Shown: positions 25,145 through 33,341 of the stretch, piece after piece
Numbering within the stretch: the first letter of the stretch is position 1
Layout: every line of letters starts with the position of its first letter
Source: CAMLOF01 sp041913045
GTDB lineage: Bacteria > Pseudomonadota > Gammaproteobacteria > Burkholderiales > Burkholderiaceae_C
Length of the DNA: 64,000 nt
Assembly (NCBI GenBank): GCA_041913045.1
Contig: JAYSGB010000009.1
Location: 1 to 64,000, forward strand
Direction of reading: 5' to 3'
Notes under the pieces: generated by a model
Told to the model about the DNA's origin: nothing
Seen by the model: only the letters and a program-made list of their open reading frames with translations
The model's database searches: none
Position numbers and translations under genes: made by a program

Positions 25145-25948
25145 TCAGAGCAGCCTCACCGTTTCCAGGTCGGCCTTGCCGCCGTAGAACTGCTTCAGAG
25201 CCAAATGGAACACCGAGTGCGGTGCGGCCGATGCCCGTTCAAAAAGCGTCGCGCAGGAGCGAAACTTCATCGCATCCACCGTCCCGAAGATGTCCTCTGC
25301 CCGACGGTTGGGGTGCTGCAGGATCAGGCGGAAGCACTCGTGCAGCCGCCGACCCAGTAAGGGGTGCTCCAGATACGCCCGGGCCTCGTCCAAGTCCACG
25401 ATGCCGTACCTCTGGGCTTTCCTAGAGTGACCCAGCCCGTGTAGCTGCGGAAACACAAACCACATCCAGTGCGTTTCCTTGCGACCGGCCCGAAGTTCCT
25501 CCATCGCGGTGTCGATGACTGGCGCCTGGGCCTGCACAAAGCGCTCCAGACCTGCGGGTGTCATTGTGCGACGCTGAGTCACCCTCTCAAGACCCGGCGG
25601 CTGTTGCCAATACTCACCGGACGAGTAGACCGGCCGTTCGAACCGCTTTACCCGTCGGAGGGGAAACTGGGGCAATCCGGCCACCGCCCGAAATCCCGGC
25701 TGTTCACTGAGCGGCGTGAAGCCGTTGAACGCCAGGGCATGCTCGGCCTGAGCTGCATTCGCGTACACCACTTCATCGAACACCAAACCGTGGTCATCGA
25801 AGAACAGGATGGACGTACCCGTCTGAGCCGACGAATCGGCCGTGCAGGCCTCGGCCAATATTGCCCAGTTCTGCTGCAGCATGCCTGTGACCTTGAACCA
25901 CAGCGGTCCTCGGGGCAAGTCCAGCAGTTGAGCCTGTGGTCTGGCCAT
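25145..25948 (-). CDS. DUF1810 protein with an extra N-terminal domain
   Basis: 267 residues from the ATG at 25948, which has AAGGA upstream. Residues ~130-267 are a DUF1810 domain: LERFVQAQ, then GRKETHWMWFVFPQLHGLGHS, YGIVDLDEARAYLEHPLLG and IFGTVDAMKFRSCATLF. DUF1810 proteins alone are about 140 residues, so the first ~125 residues (LWFKVTGMLQQNWAIL... YSSGEYW) form an unrecognised additional domain. It is the first gene of the DUF1810-WYL pair, followed at a distance by the SGNH gene. Confidence 0.78.
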   Translation of the reverse strand: MARPQAQLLDLPRGPLWFKVTGMLQQNWAILAEACTADSSAQTGTSILFFDDHGLVFDEVVYANAAQAEHALAFNGFTPLSEQPGFRAVAGLPQFPLRRVKRFERPVYSSGEYWQQPPGLERVTQRRTMTPAGLERFVQAQAPVIDTAMEELRAGRKETHWMWFVFPQLHGLGHSRKAQRYGIVDLDEARAYLEHPLLGRRLHECFRLILQHPNRRAEDIFGTVDAMKFRSCATLFERASAAPHSVFHLALKQFYGGKADLETVRLL

Positions 25949-26071
25949 CTTCGTCCTTGGTGAATTCGGCATGTATTCAGGTTATCTTGTTTAGTGGCTC
26001 ATGCTGTGAGCCACATGTCTGCCAATACTACCCCTATTGCAATCACTGTCTTATGGAGGTGGGGTGCTCAC

Positions 26072-27085
26072 ATGAAAGTTACCCTGCGCTTGCCCAAACT
26101 GGCCCGTCGCGACTACGTATCTCCCAGGTCCAATAATTGGCCAGGCATGAGGCAGTTCTTGTGTCTGCATTGGCGGGGTGAACTCGGGCTGTTTCGGACT
26201 CTGGTGGTTGCACTCTGTGTGGTGTTTTTGCCGACCACCTTGATCCTTTTTGGGGCCTTTCTGCTCAGCCTGGCCTTTCATCCCGAAAGCAAGCCCGTGG
26301 ACATGATTTTTCGCCTTGGCTCCGCGGCACTGTTGCCCGCCATGTTCTGGTGGGCCGGGGGAACGTACCGCAAGTCCATGAACCTCCTGACCGAGTCGAG
26401 GACGGCGGCAGCTCTTCTCACATTTCTGATGGCTGGATTTGGAATCTGGATGCTGTGTGGTACGACCAGGGAAGTCATCCAAGATAACTGGAAATCCCCC
26501 AGCGCCTACGAGCGTATGCTCAGCGAATGCGAGCGACGTGCAGATAAATGGATTTCGAAGCCTTGGGCCGTCACGGCGATGCCTGAACTCAACCGGATCG
26601 TCGTGAGCGGGAGCATTGGGGAAGGCAGCGCCAAGGCGCTAGAGCGAACGATCATGGATAACCCGCACCTAAAGCTTCTGCAGCTTGATTCCCCTGGGGG
26701 ACTGGTTCATGAGAAAGAACTCATCATCGAGATCGTAAGAAAGCATGGCCTGGATACCCTTGTGCAAGGCCGTTGCGTGAGCGCTTGCACCGGCATCTTT
26801 CTAGCCGGTGAGCGCCGCTTTATCACACCAGATGCACGATTTGGCTTCCACCGTGCGGGCTACTGTGGACTACCGCGAGAAGCGCCCTGGATGATTTCGG
26901 ACTACATGACCTCGATCTACTACCGCGAGCGTGGTGTTGAGGAGGGCTTCATGCAGGAGGCGATGGAAACACAGTATCACGACCTCTGGCGGCCCAGCGC
27001 CCTCGAGGTGAAGCTGGGCAAGTTCGCAACGCACTGGTGGTCAGAAAGGCCGGAAGAGTACAGCCGCGCGGCATTCATGAAATGA
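26072..27085 (+). CDS. Membrane-anchored ClpP/SppA-like serine protease (COG3904-like)
   Basis: 337 residues from the ATG at 26072 (GGAGG 12 bases upstream). Three membrane segments lie in the first ~125 residues. The C-terminal part has a ClpP/crotonase fold: LLQLDSPGGLVHE (oxyanion glycines), GRCVSACTGIFLAGERRF with probable nucleophile S237, and FGFHRAG with H260, 23 residues later, a spacing like ClpP. It is probably a membrane-bound protease. It precedes, by 63 bases and in the same direction, the HExxH/HicA fusion gene. Confidence 0.75.
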   Translation: MKVTLRLPKLARRDYVSPRSNNWPGMRQFLCLHWRGELGLFRTLVVALCVVFLPTTLILFGAFLLSLAFHPESKPVDMIFRLGSAALLPAMFWWAGGTYRKSMNLLTESRTAAALLTFLMAGFGIWMLCGTTREVIQDNWKSPSAYERMLSECERRADKWISKPWAVTAMPELNRIVVSGSIGEGSAKALERTIMDNPHLKLLQLDSPGGLVHEKELIIEIVRKHGLDTLVQGRCVSACTGIFLAGERRFITPDARFGFHRAGYCGLPREAPWMISDYMTSIYYRERGVEEGFMQEAMETQYHDLWRPSALEVKLGKFATHWWSERPEEYSRAAFMK

Positions 27086-27148
27086 GGGTTGGCCGGATTG
27101 TGGCTCTAAAGATCAGTTGCAAGCTCGGCTTCACAATGGAGTGACCTT

Positions 27149-29086
27149 ATGAACAGCCCAAGCAACAGCCCCCCGCGGCTGCGAAGCTGGATTCCACCCA
27201 GCTTCGCATGGACGACTGCACCTGACGTGTTCTGTATTGATGTGCCGATCACCGATCCTGACGTTGTCGAATTAATATCAACTGGCTCGCTTGAGGTAAC
27301 CATCTACGGAACTAAGGCCACAGCGCGAGCATTAGCCCGTCTGCGAAGCGGTACCGGGCTAATGGGAGAACTGGAGCAAGCGGTTTGGTCTCCTGACAAG
27401 CTCAAAACGACCGACTCACGCATTAGCCCCGGTACAAAGGTTATCGCGTATTGCTACGGTGTGTTTTTGCTGCCTGGCGACAAGACCCTATGCGTGCTGG
27501 TGGGCCGATCGAAGCCGTTTGTGCCGGATGCCTGGATATCGCCTACCCTCAAAGCCAGTGCAGATGCGCTGCTTCTGGAGCATCGGGCCAAGGTCGCCGA
27601 ATTCGACGATGCGATCAGTCGTAAGAAGCAGGACAACGAGGACTTCTACGGCCGCAACGGTGACATGAAGAAGTTCGAAGGGTTCGCCCAGGCGCAGTTG
27701 GCGATGGAGAGCCAGTTTCAGCGCCCGGTTGTGACTGCGGAGCGGCTACGGACTTTCATGCTACGTGCCGTGAAGTTCCCACAGCCTACTTCGGGTGACA
27801 CGGAGAAGCTGGCACGTTCAGCAGTTTCCGCGGTCGCCGCATCTGGCTGGCCACCTTCCCGTGATGGCAACTACGTCGGCATTCTCCCCGGCACTGCTGG
27901 GCGCCGCGCGCAAGGCCTCATCTCATGGGTGCCCCACTCAGGCTTGCCCTCGTACCCGGAAGTCCGCTGGGCCGTTCAAAGGCGCTTGCCTGCGGCACTG
28001 CGCAAGCCGCGTAGGGAGAATATGGGTCGTCCCAACTTCGACACTGGCGCTCAGGCGGTGGTGGAGTCGGTTCAGGCCCAGAGCTTTGTTCCGGAGGCGA
28101 ACGACCTCATGGATTCGCTGGGCGATCTGGAGCTCGACCAAATCGATTACCGTGACCGGGTTGACGGCGTTCGCAAGGGCTTAAAGGGACAGGGCTTCGA
28201 GGCCATTGCCTGGTTCCAGCCCTATCACGTCTGGACCGAGGAAACGTGGGGCATCTACGTCGACGCCCGAAAGCTGGACGACCTGGCGCTCAGCTTTCTG
28301 AACGACTTCAAGCTGGCGCATGTTAGTGGGTCGCACAGCCTCGCTGCGCTGCTGGCCTTTGGCCTGACCTACGCCCACGAGCTGTTCCACGCTCGGGTGG
28401 AGGCCGCACTTTCGTGGCTGGAGATCAACGCCCAGCAGCCGCGACACCTGCGCTACCAGGACCGCGTCTACCAAGCGCTGCGCGAAACGCCCGACTGGCT
28501 TGAAGAGGCGCTGGCCAACTGGTCAGCATGGGACTGGTTTAAAGCACCTGGCATCCAGTCGTTGGTGGCACGCATGGCGTCGAACATTGAGGGCCTGGAC
28601 CGGGTCGTCGAAGGAGCTCTCGACCTCGCACCACCTGGGTATCAGGAGTGGCGCCTGGGACATCAGGCTGCCACATGGCGCACCTTTGCCAACCAGTTAA
28701 GCACTGCCAACCCCAAGACCAACGCCACCAGCATCGGCCTGCCGCTTGAAAGCGCGCTGACCGGCCCGCTGCCGTACGACTTCCAGCCCGCCGACATCCC
28801 TTTGCGTTTTGTGGGCCCCGGGGTCATCGCTGACCGTCTCCAGAGCCACCCGGCCACGTTCAACGTGCCGCCTCGCCGCGAGCTTGAGCGGGCGCTAAGA
28901 CACTTCCGCCACAGCCTGGACGCATCAGGCGGCAAAGGCGGCCACCAGAAGTGGACGGGGCCGGATCAACGTGCCTTCATTCTTCCAACGCGCGACCCGG
29001 TGAGCCCGGGCGTCTTCAAAACGTTCCTGCACCACGTGGGCATCGACAAAGCTACCTACGTGCGTCAAGTTCGACCTAATCTCTGA
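27149..29086 (+). CDS. HExxH metallopeptidase fused to a C-terminal HicA-like domain
   Basis: 645 residues. The first ~200 residues are of unknown fold. A helix with HELFH (410-414) is followed 38 residues later by LEEALANW (E452/E453), the layout of a gluzincin-type zinc peptidase. The last ~70 residues (from RRELERALRHF) resemble HicA: SGGKGGHQKW with the catalytic-type His at 599, a VTVP-like strand read as AFILPTR, then SPGVFKTFLHHVGI. HicA proteins are small mRNA interferases of toxin-antitoxin systems; here no HicB follows. The two-activity fusion is unusual. No signal peptide is seen. Confidence 0.65.
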   Translation: MNSPSNSPPRLRSWIPPSFAWTTAPDVFCIDVPITDPDVVELISTGSLEVTIYGTKATARALARLRSGTGLMGELEQAVWSPDKLKTTDSRISPGTKVIAYCYGVFLLPGDKTLCVLVGRSKPFVPDAWISPTLKASADALLLEHRAKVAEFDDAISRKKQDNEDFYGRNGDMKKFEGFAQAQLAMESQFQRPVVTAERLRTFMLRAVKFPQPTSGDTEKLARSAVSAVAASGWPPSRDGNYVGILPGTAGRRAQGLISWVPHSGLPSYPEVRWAVQRRLPAALRKPRRENMGRPNFDTGAQAVVESVQAQSFVPEANDLMDSLGDLELDQIDYRDRVDGVRKGLKGQGFEAIAWFQPYHVWTEETWGIYVDARKLDDLALSFLNDFKLAHVSGSHSLAALLAFGLTYAHELFHARVEAALSWLEINAQQPRHLRYQDRVYQALRETPDWLEEALANWSAWDWFKAPGIQSLVARMASNIEGLDRVVEGALDLAPPGYQEWRLGHQAATWRTFANQLSTANPKTNATSIGLPLESALTGPLPYDFQPADIPLRFVGPGVIADRLQSHPATFNVPPRRELERALRHFRHSLDASGGKGGHQKWTGPDQRAFILPTRDPVSPGVFKTFLHHVGIDKATYVRQVRPNL

Positions 29087-29403
29087 ACCCTCAAGCTCTC
29101 GTTGCTGGGGCGTGGCAAGATTTTCTGAACCTCTGGATGATAAAAGCACAGCGACTCACTCGATGGGGTAAGCGGCAGACACTAAGATCGTTTCTCGCAG
29201 TGGAGCCGATCACGCGGCCATCGTCATTTGCCTTCATTTGTCACCACGCGGAGGGGGGTGTTCCGGGGGATCGATGGAATGGGCTTTACGGAAAAATAAG
29301 ACGCGACAAGGGCTTAGAAATCACGCCCATGTACTGCTGCATTCCCCCTGTCCTAGGTTCGAGTCTCGTTAGCCCATCGCCGGGATTGGCCCAAGAGAAC
29401 ACC
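29087..29403. other. Gap before the island integrase
   Basis: No supported gene lies here. The segment is downstream of the fusion gene and of the convergent integrase. A T-loop-like GGTTCGAGTC occurs at about 29357-29366 but does not fold into a tRNA. Confidence 0.5.
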
Positions 29404-30513
29404 TCAACGAGCTGGAGCCGCAGAGCGACTCTTGCGGCGATCGTAGACCGTTTTGATCATTTTTTCACTGCGATGCAGCGTCGCGTCTTGAACGTCCGTA
29501 TGTCCCGCTGTGAGTTTGTCGGTCACCCCTTTCGGGCGTACATCAAGCAAGCTGAAGCGTTCGAAGGGAATGCCGCGTGCTTCAGCTTCGACCGCGCAAG
29601 CCCGCATCAATCTCCTGAGGGTCGCTTTCCACCCGCCCTTGGTGTAGCGAGTGCCGCTTTGCGTGCGAAAAATCAAGCCTTCATCCGGGATGCAATTGTG
29701 TCCATCTAGTGCCATCACCTGCTGGATGATGTCCTTCATTCTCGGTGTCCAATGAATCGTCACATCCCTTTTTTTCTGATTGCGCTTGGTCTTCTTTTCC
29801 GTCCAAACCAGACCCTCAGGCTGGACCATCGACCATTTCGCTTCCAGCACTTCGCCGGGCCGCCGCAGACACAGGTAACCCATGGCCAAAGCCAATGAGG
29901 CTCGGAGCAGTTGCCCTCCTTTCTTTGCGCCAACTTCGAGTACCAATTCAAGTTCCTCATCTTTGACGTAACGTGTGCTGGGGGAAGTGGGAAGCTTCTC
30001 AATGTCGTTAAGGGGATTGCTGTCGATCAGGCCCTTGCGCACAGCGCGCTTGAGGATCAACTGAAAGAGCTGAATTTCCTTGTTTCCCTTGGGCCCACGT
30101 CCCAACTCATCACACTTGTCCAGGTAGGAGTAAGCGTGATGGGGCCGGATGTCGGTGATCAGCATTTCACCGAAGACAGTCATCAAAGTCTTCGCTTCGC
30201 GCTCGTTTTCTTCAATCGTGGAGTCGGCACGTTTGTTCGGGCTCTTGGCGGGCAGCGCACGTTGCCACTTGAACCAGTCGGCGGTCAATTGCGACACAGT
30301 CTGGATTTCTTCACCGGTCTCCGAATACAAAAGCGCTCGCTTGGTCGCCTCGTTCCGCAGCCGCTTGATCTGATTCTTGTCGTTGATCGGGCATGACAGT
30401 CGAAACGCCCAAGTGCCATCTTTTCGCTTGTAGCCAATGGAGTAGGTTTCCACCCCGCTGCGCTCATAGACGCGATGGGGCAGACCATCATGGGTTGCAC
30501 GCACGCGACTCAT
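29404..30513 (-). CDS. int: Tyrosine recombinase (island integrase)
   Basis: 369 residues. An arm/core-binding region is followed by a catalytic domain with LCLRRPGEV (Arg217 or 218), LLDVRPKG (Asp324 in the place usually held by His, Arg326), TLHRS (His347) and TVYDRR (Tyr357). Its gene lies 1.0 kb from attR, the usual position for an enzyme integrating into a tRNA 3' end. The start ATG overlaps the stop of the DUF4224 gene, so the two are coupled. It should mediate recombination between the 50-bp tRNA-Asp copies. Confidence 0.9.
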   Translation of the reverse strand: MSRVRATHDGLPHRVYERSGVETYSIGYKRKDGTWAFRLSCPINDKNQIKRLRNEATKRALLYSETGEEIQTVSQLTADWFKWQRALPAKSPNKRADSTIEENEREAKTLMTVFGEMLITDIRPHHAYSYLDKCDELGRGPKGNKEIQLFQLILKRAVRKGLIDSNPLNDIEKLPTSPSTRYVKDEELELVLEVGAKKGGQLLRASLALAMGYLCLRRPGEVLEAKWSMVQPEGLVWTEKKTKRNQKKRDVTIHWTPRMKDIIQQVMALDGHNCIPDEGLIFRTQSGTRYTKGGWKATLRRLMRACAVEAEARGIPFERFSLLDVRPKGVTDKLTAGHTDVQDATLHRSEKMIKTVYDRRKSRSAAPAR

Positions 30514-30806
30514 TGCAACCTCGCAAACTTATCGAGGGCGTCAAAGCGAGGCTGGCGTGCCGTGGCTTTCGATGCCTTTTCCTGCATCTTTTGAACGAAG
30601 ACAAATCGCGCCACGCGCGGGTAAGAACTCTTACCCATCGCATTGGTGTAAGGCCAGTCGTTGGCGTCCAGCCAGTAGCGTTGTCGGGAGGGCTGCCGGC
30701 TGCCCGTGAGAGCGGTCAATTCCTCGCGCGTCAGCAGCAGCGACTGCCCCTCATCCGCAGAGTGCGGCGGGGTAGAAGCTTTACCAATGTGACCGGAACG
30801 AAGCAT
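30510..30806 (-). CDS. DUF4224-like small protein, possible excision regulator
   Basis: 98 residues. The central LLLTREELTALTGSRQPSRQRYWLDANDWPY segment is the DUF4224 pattern, found next to phage and island integrases. ATGA overlap with int. The frame is open far upstream, but the ATG at 30806 gives the expected length and avoids overlap with the divergent HTH gene. A role in controlling integration or excision is inferred from family and position. Confidence 0.75.
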   Translation of the reverse strand: MLRSGHIGKASTPPHSADEGQSLLLTREELTALTGSRQPSRQRYWLDANDWPYTNAMGKSSYPRVARFVFVQKMQEKASKATARQPRFDALDKFARLQ

Positions 30807-30995
30807 GCAAGTCGTGTGAGTTGCGATGGCTTCGAGTCTCGAGGCGATTTTTGATACGCAGTACCTCACACCCAATGTCGCGATACAATCTCGTCGTTTT
30901 TCTTCCGATTTGAGGGGCGGGAGTTGCTCCTGATGTGTAAGGCTGGCCGCCAGATTTGGGTGGCGTGAGGACTGGATGGCAAAGGAAGGTGAGGT

Positions 30996-31439
30996 TTGAG
31001 CTTCTTCAGAAACACGGAAAGTGAGCGCCGGTGCGCTGAGCGCATGCTTGCTATCCAGCGAGGGTGGTACCCGATCGATTCCGACGAATTCAGCGTCGAT
31101 GAAATTGCAGATCGATACCAAGTGCATCGGGATACCGTTTACAAAGGCGTGCGCTCTGGCAGCCCACTTTTCCCCAAAGCGACCCGAAAGCGGACAGGTC
31201 CCAAAGCCTGGCTGTACTTCTCTTCTGAGGATGTCCGGGATTGCGATCAGAACCGTATTGCCTTCTACCAAACCACCCCGTCCTGGAAAGTCTTGACCGG
31301 GCAAGAGGCCAAGGCTGCGCCCCCGAGGCGGTCGGCTAAAGAAGTCCTGAAGGGGCAGGCAACCCAGGTCCGAAAAAACGCTGGGAAGATGGGTGCAGCC
31401 GGGCCCGAAAAACGCTCCAACGCGGGGGCTCAGAAATGA
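30996..31439 (+). CDS. Helix-turn-helix protein, AlpA-like
   Basis: 147 residues. An HTH of the AlpA/excisionase type, FSVDEIADRYQVHRDTVYKGVRSGSPLFPKA, lies near residues 32-62, followed by a wing (KAWLYFSSEDVRDCD) and a basic, Ala/Lys-rich tail. The TTG at 30996 is preceded by a strong AAGGAAGG region; an ATG at 31044 would cut the N-terminus. Divergent from int's operon across 189 bases, so it probably regulates or assists excision. Confidence 0.7.
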   Translation: MSFFRNTESERRCAERMLAIQRGWYPIDSDEFSVDEIADRYQVHRDTVYKGVRSGSPLFPKATRKRTGPKAWLYFSSEDVRDCDQNRIAFYQTTPSWKVLTGQEAKAAPPRRSAKEVLKGQATQVRKNAGKMGAAGPEKRSNAGAQK

Positions 31440-31546
31440 GTCAAGTTTTGGAATATCCCTTTTCGCTACGAGGGGGATTTGGAGCAAAAAACGGCCATTT
31501 TGGAATAAGAATCGGCCGCAAACCCGCATGGATACTCGCATGACCC

Positions 31547-31596
31547 CCGGCCTGTCACGCCGGGGGTCGCGGGTTCGAGCCCCGTCCACTCCGCCA
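31547..31596 (+). repeat. attR, partial tRNA-Asp copy
   Basis: An exact 50-bp copy of the tRNA-Asp 3' part (15367-15416) without the 5' half, so it is not a functional tRNA. It marks the right end of the island. Confidence 0.88.
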
Positions 31597-31605
31597 TACC
31601 TAATT

Positions 31606-31647
31606 ACAAAAAGCCGTTGTAAATCCATGACTTACGACGGCTTTTTC
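31606..31647 (+). terminator. Terminator hairpin after attR
   Basis: AAAAGCCGTTGT and ACGACGGCTTTT form a 12-bp stem with one wobble pair, followed by T residues. It is equivalent to the terminator after the real tRNA-Asp but with a different loop. Confidence 0.7.
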
Positions 31648-31720
31648 CTTTGCGCGTTACACCGTTTACGCACCAGTGTTGCTGCCCCGAAGCGGCCTCG
31701 AAGAAGTAGCCACGGTGGAG
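31638..31720 (+). repeat. 83-bp repeat next to attR
   Basis: It matches 15453-15535 in 81 of 83 positions. Homologous recombination between the two copies could also delete the island. Confidence 0.8.
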
Positions 31721-31794
31721 ATACCCTAATTCATAGAGAGAGCATTCGTAGAAGTTTTTGGGGTCGCTGTGTCTGATTTCTTTGTTCGGCCGCT

Positions 31795-32781
31795 TTAATT
31801 TGGGTCGGCCATCGCGGCCCGCACCTGCTGCGCATGTGGCAGCGGCTCCACAGCACCATACCCCTGCACCGCAAGCGATGCGGCCGCATTGGCCCATCGT
31901 GCGGCGCTGAACAGGTCGTCTCCTGCGCAAAGTCGGGCCAGTATGTTCCCTGAGTAACAGTCGCCCGCCCCGGTGGCATCCACCAGTGTCACCTGGCGGC
32001 CGGGCACATGCAGTCGTTCCGCTCCGGTACTCACCAGCGCTCCTTGGGGACCCAACTTCAGCACTACCTGAGCCGCTCCGTGGTCATGGCACCATTGAAT
32101 AATGGCGTCGTGGTCTGTCAGACCGGTAAGCGTGACCATGTCATCCAGACTTGGGAGGAACAGATCACAGGTCGCTAGTGCGGCCGACAGGCAGGCCCTG
32201 GCCCGGGGCAGAGGCCAAAGCTTTAGACGCAGGTTGGCATCCAGCGACACCCGTGTGCCATGTTGGCACGCCATCTCGATGGCCGCCATAACCGTGTCAC
32301 AGGCCGTACTCGAAATAGCCATGGAAATGCCGGAAATGTGCAGCCAGTGACTATGTTGCAGCCGCTTGGCTACTGAGGGCGTGCTGAGCCAAGCCGGCGT
32401 CATGCGGCTGGCCGCCGAGTTAGCGCGTCGGTAGTCAAAGGTGTGTCCTTGCGGACCATGGGTGACAAAGTAGAGTCCGGTGTCTTCGCCTTCAGCCAGC
32501 GTCACTCCAGCTGTATCTACACCCTCGTTCTACCAAAGTTGCTGCAAGGAGTGGCCAAAAGTGTCGTTCCCCAATCGGGTGAGATAGGCGCAGCGCGCGC
32601 CTGCACGGGCTGCTGCAATGATAGCGTTGCTGGTGTCCCCGCCGAAGCCTTGCAGGAAATCTGGACGGCCTGTATGCGTCTGGTTGAATTCGACCATGGC
32701 TTCGCCCAGGCTGCAAATGTCGAAGCTGACTGGGCCGAACTCGTTGGAGATGGCGTTATCTGTGAGGCAGGAGTCGTTCAT
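31795..32781 (-). pseudogene. kdgK: 2-keto-3-deoxygluconate kinase with an in-frame stop
   Basis: A PfkB-family sugar kinase. The N-terminus FDICSLGEAMVEFNQT and the substrate-binding FLQGFGGDTSNAI lie upstream; the catalytic DATGAGDCYSG lies downstream. The coding frame is continuous, but a TAG at 32530-32532 interrupts it in FGHSLQQLW*NEGVDTAGV. One base change (for example from CAG) would restore a 328-aa protein. Restart downstream would lack the sugar site, so the gene is probably dead unless read through. It is divergent from gluconokinase and would have phosphorylated KDG. Confidence 0.85.
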
Positions 32782-32809
32782 ACTAGAGCTTCCTGAATGG
32801 GTAACGACG

Positions 32810-33337
32810 ATGCAGGCAACACAAGCGATTTGGTTGGTGATGGGGGTATCGGGTAGCGGCAAAACGACGCTGGCTTGTGCACTGGCACAGGCGAGCGATG
32901 GTGCCTGGCTCGATGCCGACGATTTTCATCCACTGCGCAATGTCGAGCGGATGCGACAGGGGCATCCGCTGTGCGACGAAGATCGCTGGCCCTGGCTGGC
33001 CGCTGTCGCTGAGGCAGCCAACCGTTTGCGGCAACGATCGGTGAGGCCCGTATTTGTGGCCTGCTCCGCCCTTAAGCAGCGCTACAGGGATTTCTTGAGG
33101 GACCGTCTGCCCGGTTTGGAGGTTTTGTACCTGGATGGTCAGGAAGCCCTTATTTTCGAGCGGATGTCGCGACGGCAAAACCACTACATGTCGGCCGGAA
33201 TGCTGCGCAGCCAGTTCCTTGATCTGGAGCCTCCTCTCGAGGAGTCTGGGGTGACCGTGCTTGACGTCAGTCAAGAACTGGAGGTGTTGGTGGAGGTCGC
33301 CCTGGCGCGCGTCGGCGGTCGCCAAGTCGAGGACTGA
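32810..33337 (+). CDS. gntK: Gluconokinase
   Basis: 175 residues of the shikimate-kinase-like fold. Walker A is GVSGSGKTT (12-20), followed by LDADDFHP and VFVACSALKQRYRDFLR and the lid FERMSRRQNHYM, all typical of GntK. It phosphorylates D-gluconate to 6-phosphogluconate. The ATG at 32810 lies 28 bases from the divergent kdgK start. Convergent with dgoA, with 4 bases between the stops. Confidence 0.92.
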   Translation: MQATQAIWLVMGVSGSGKTTLACALAQASDGAWLDADDFHPLRNVERMRQGHPLCDEDRWPWLAAVAEAANRLRQRSVRPVFVACSALKQRYRDFLRDRLPGLEVLYLDGQEALIFERMSRRQNHYMSAGMLRSQFLDLEPPLEESGVTVLDVSQELEVLVEVALARVGGRQVED

Positions 33338-33341
33338 CCAC

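Larger units (their letters stand above)
15367..31596. mobile_element. Genomic island integrated in tRNA-Asp
   Basis: This 16.2-kb segment is bounded by the tRNA-Asp 3' end and a 50-bp direct copy of it. A tyrosine recombinase, a DUF4224-type small protein and an HTH protein lie next to the right boundary. The cargo is a truncated IS3-disrupted Zorya locus, an SGNH-WYL-DUF1810 cluster and a protease/HicA-fusion gene pair. No conjugation or replication genes are seen, so it is a non-self-transmissible island. Confidence 0.82.

Noticed and set aside
29277..29377. Possible tRNA: ATGGGCT and AGCCCAT around a TTCGAGTC loop
   Set aside because: The T-stem does not pair, no D-arm or anticodon arm can be drawn, and the length (~100) does not fit a class I tRNA. 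At best a degenerate remnant.
29137..29709. Forward frame of 190 residues near the integrase
   Set aside because: Mostly antisense to int, no motif, no ribosome-binding site; treated as chance.
30810..31628. Long minus-strand frame extending the DUF4224 protein to 372 residues
   Set aside because: The extension overlaps a convincing HTH gene on the other strand, crosses attR and has no recognisable domain. The ATG at 30806 gives the expected size.
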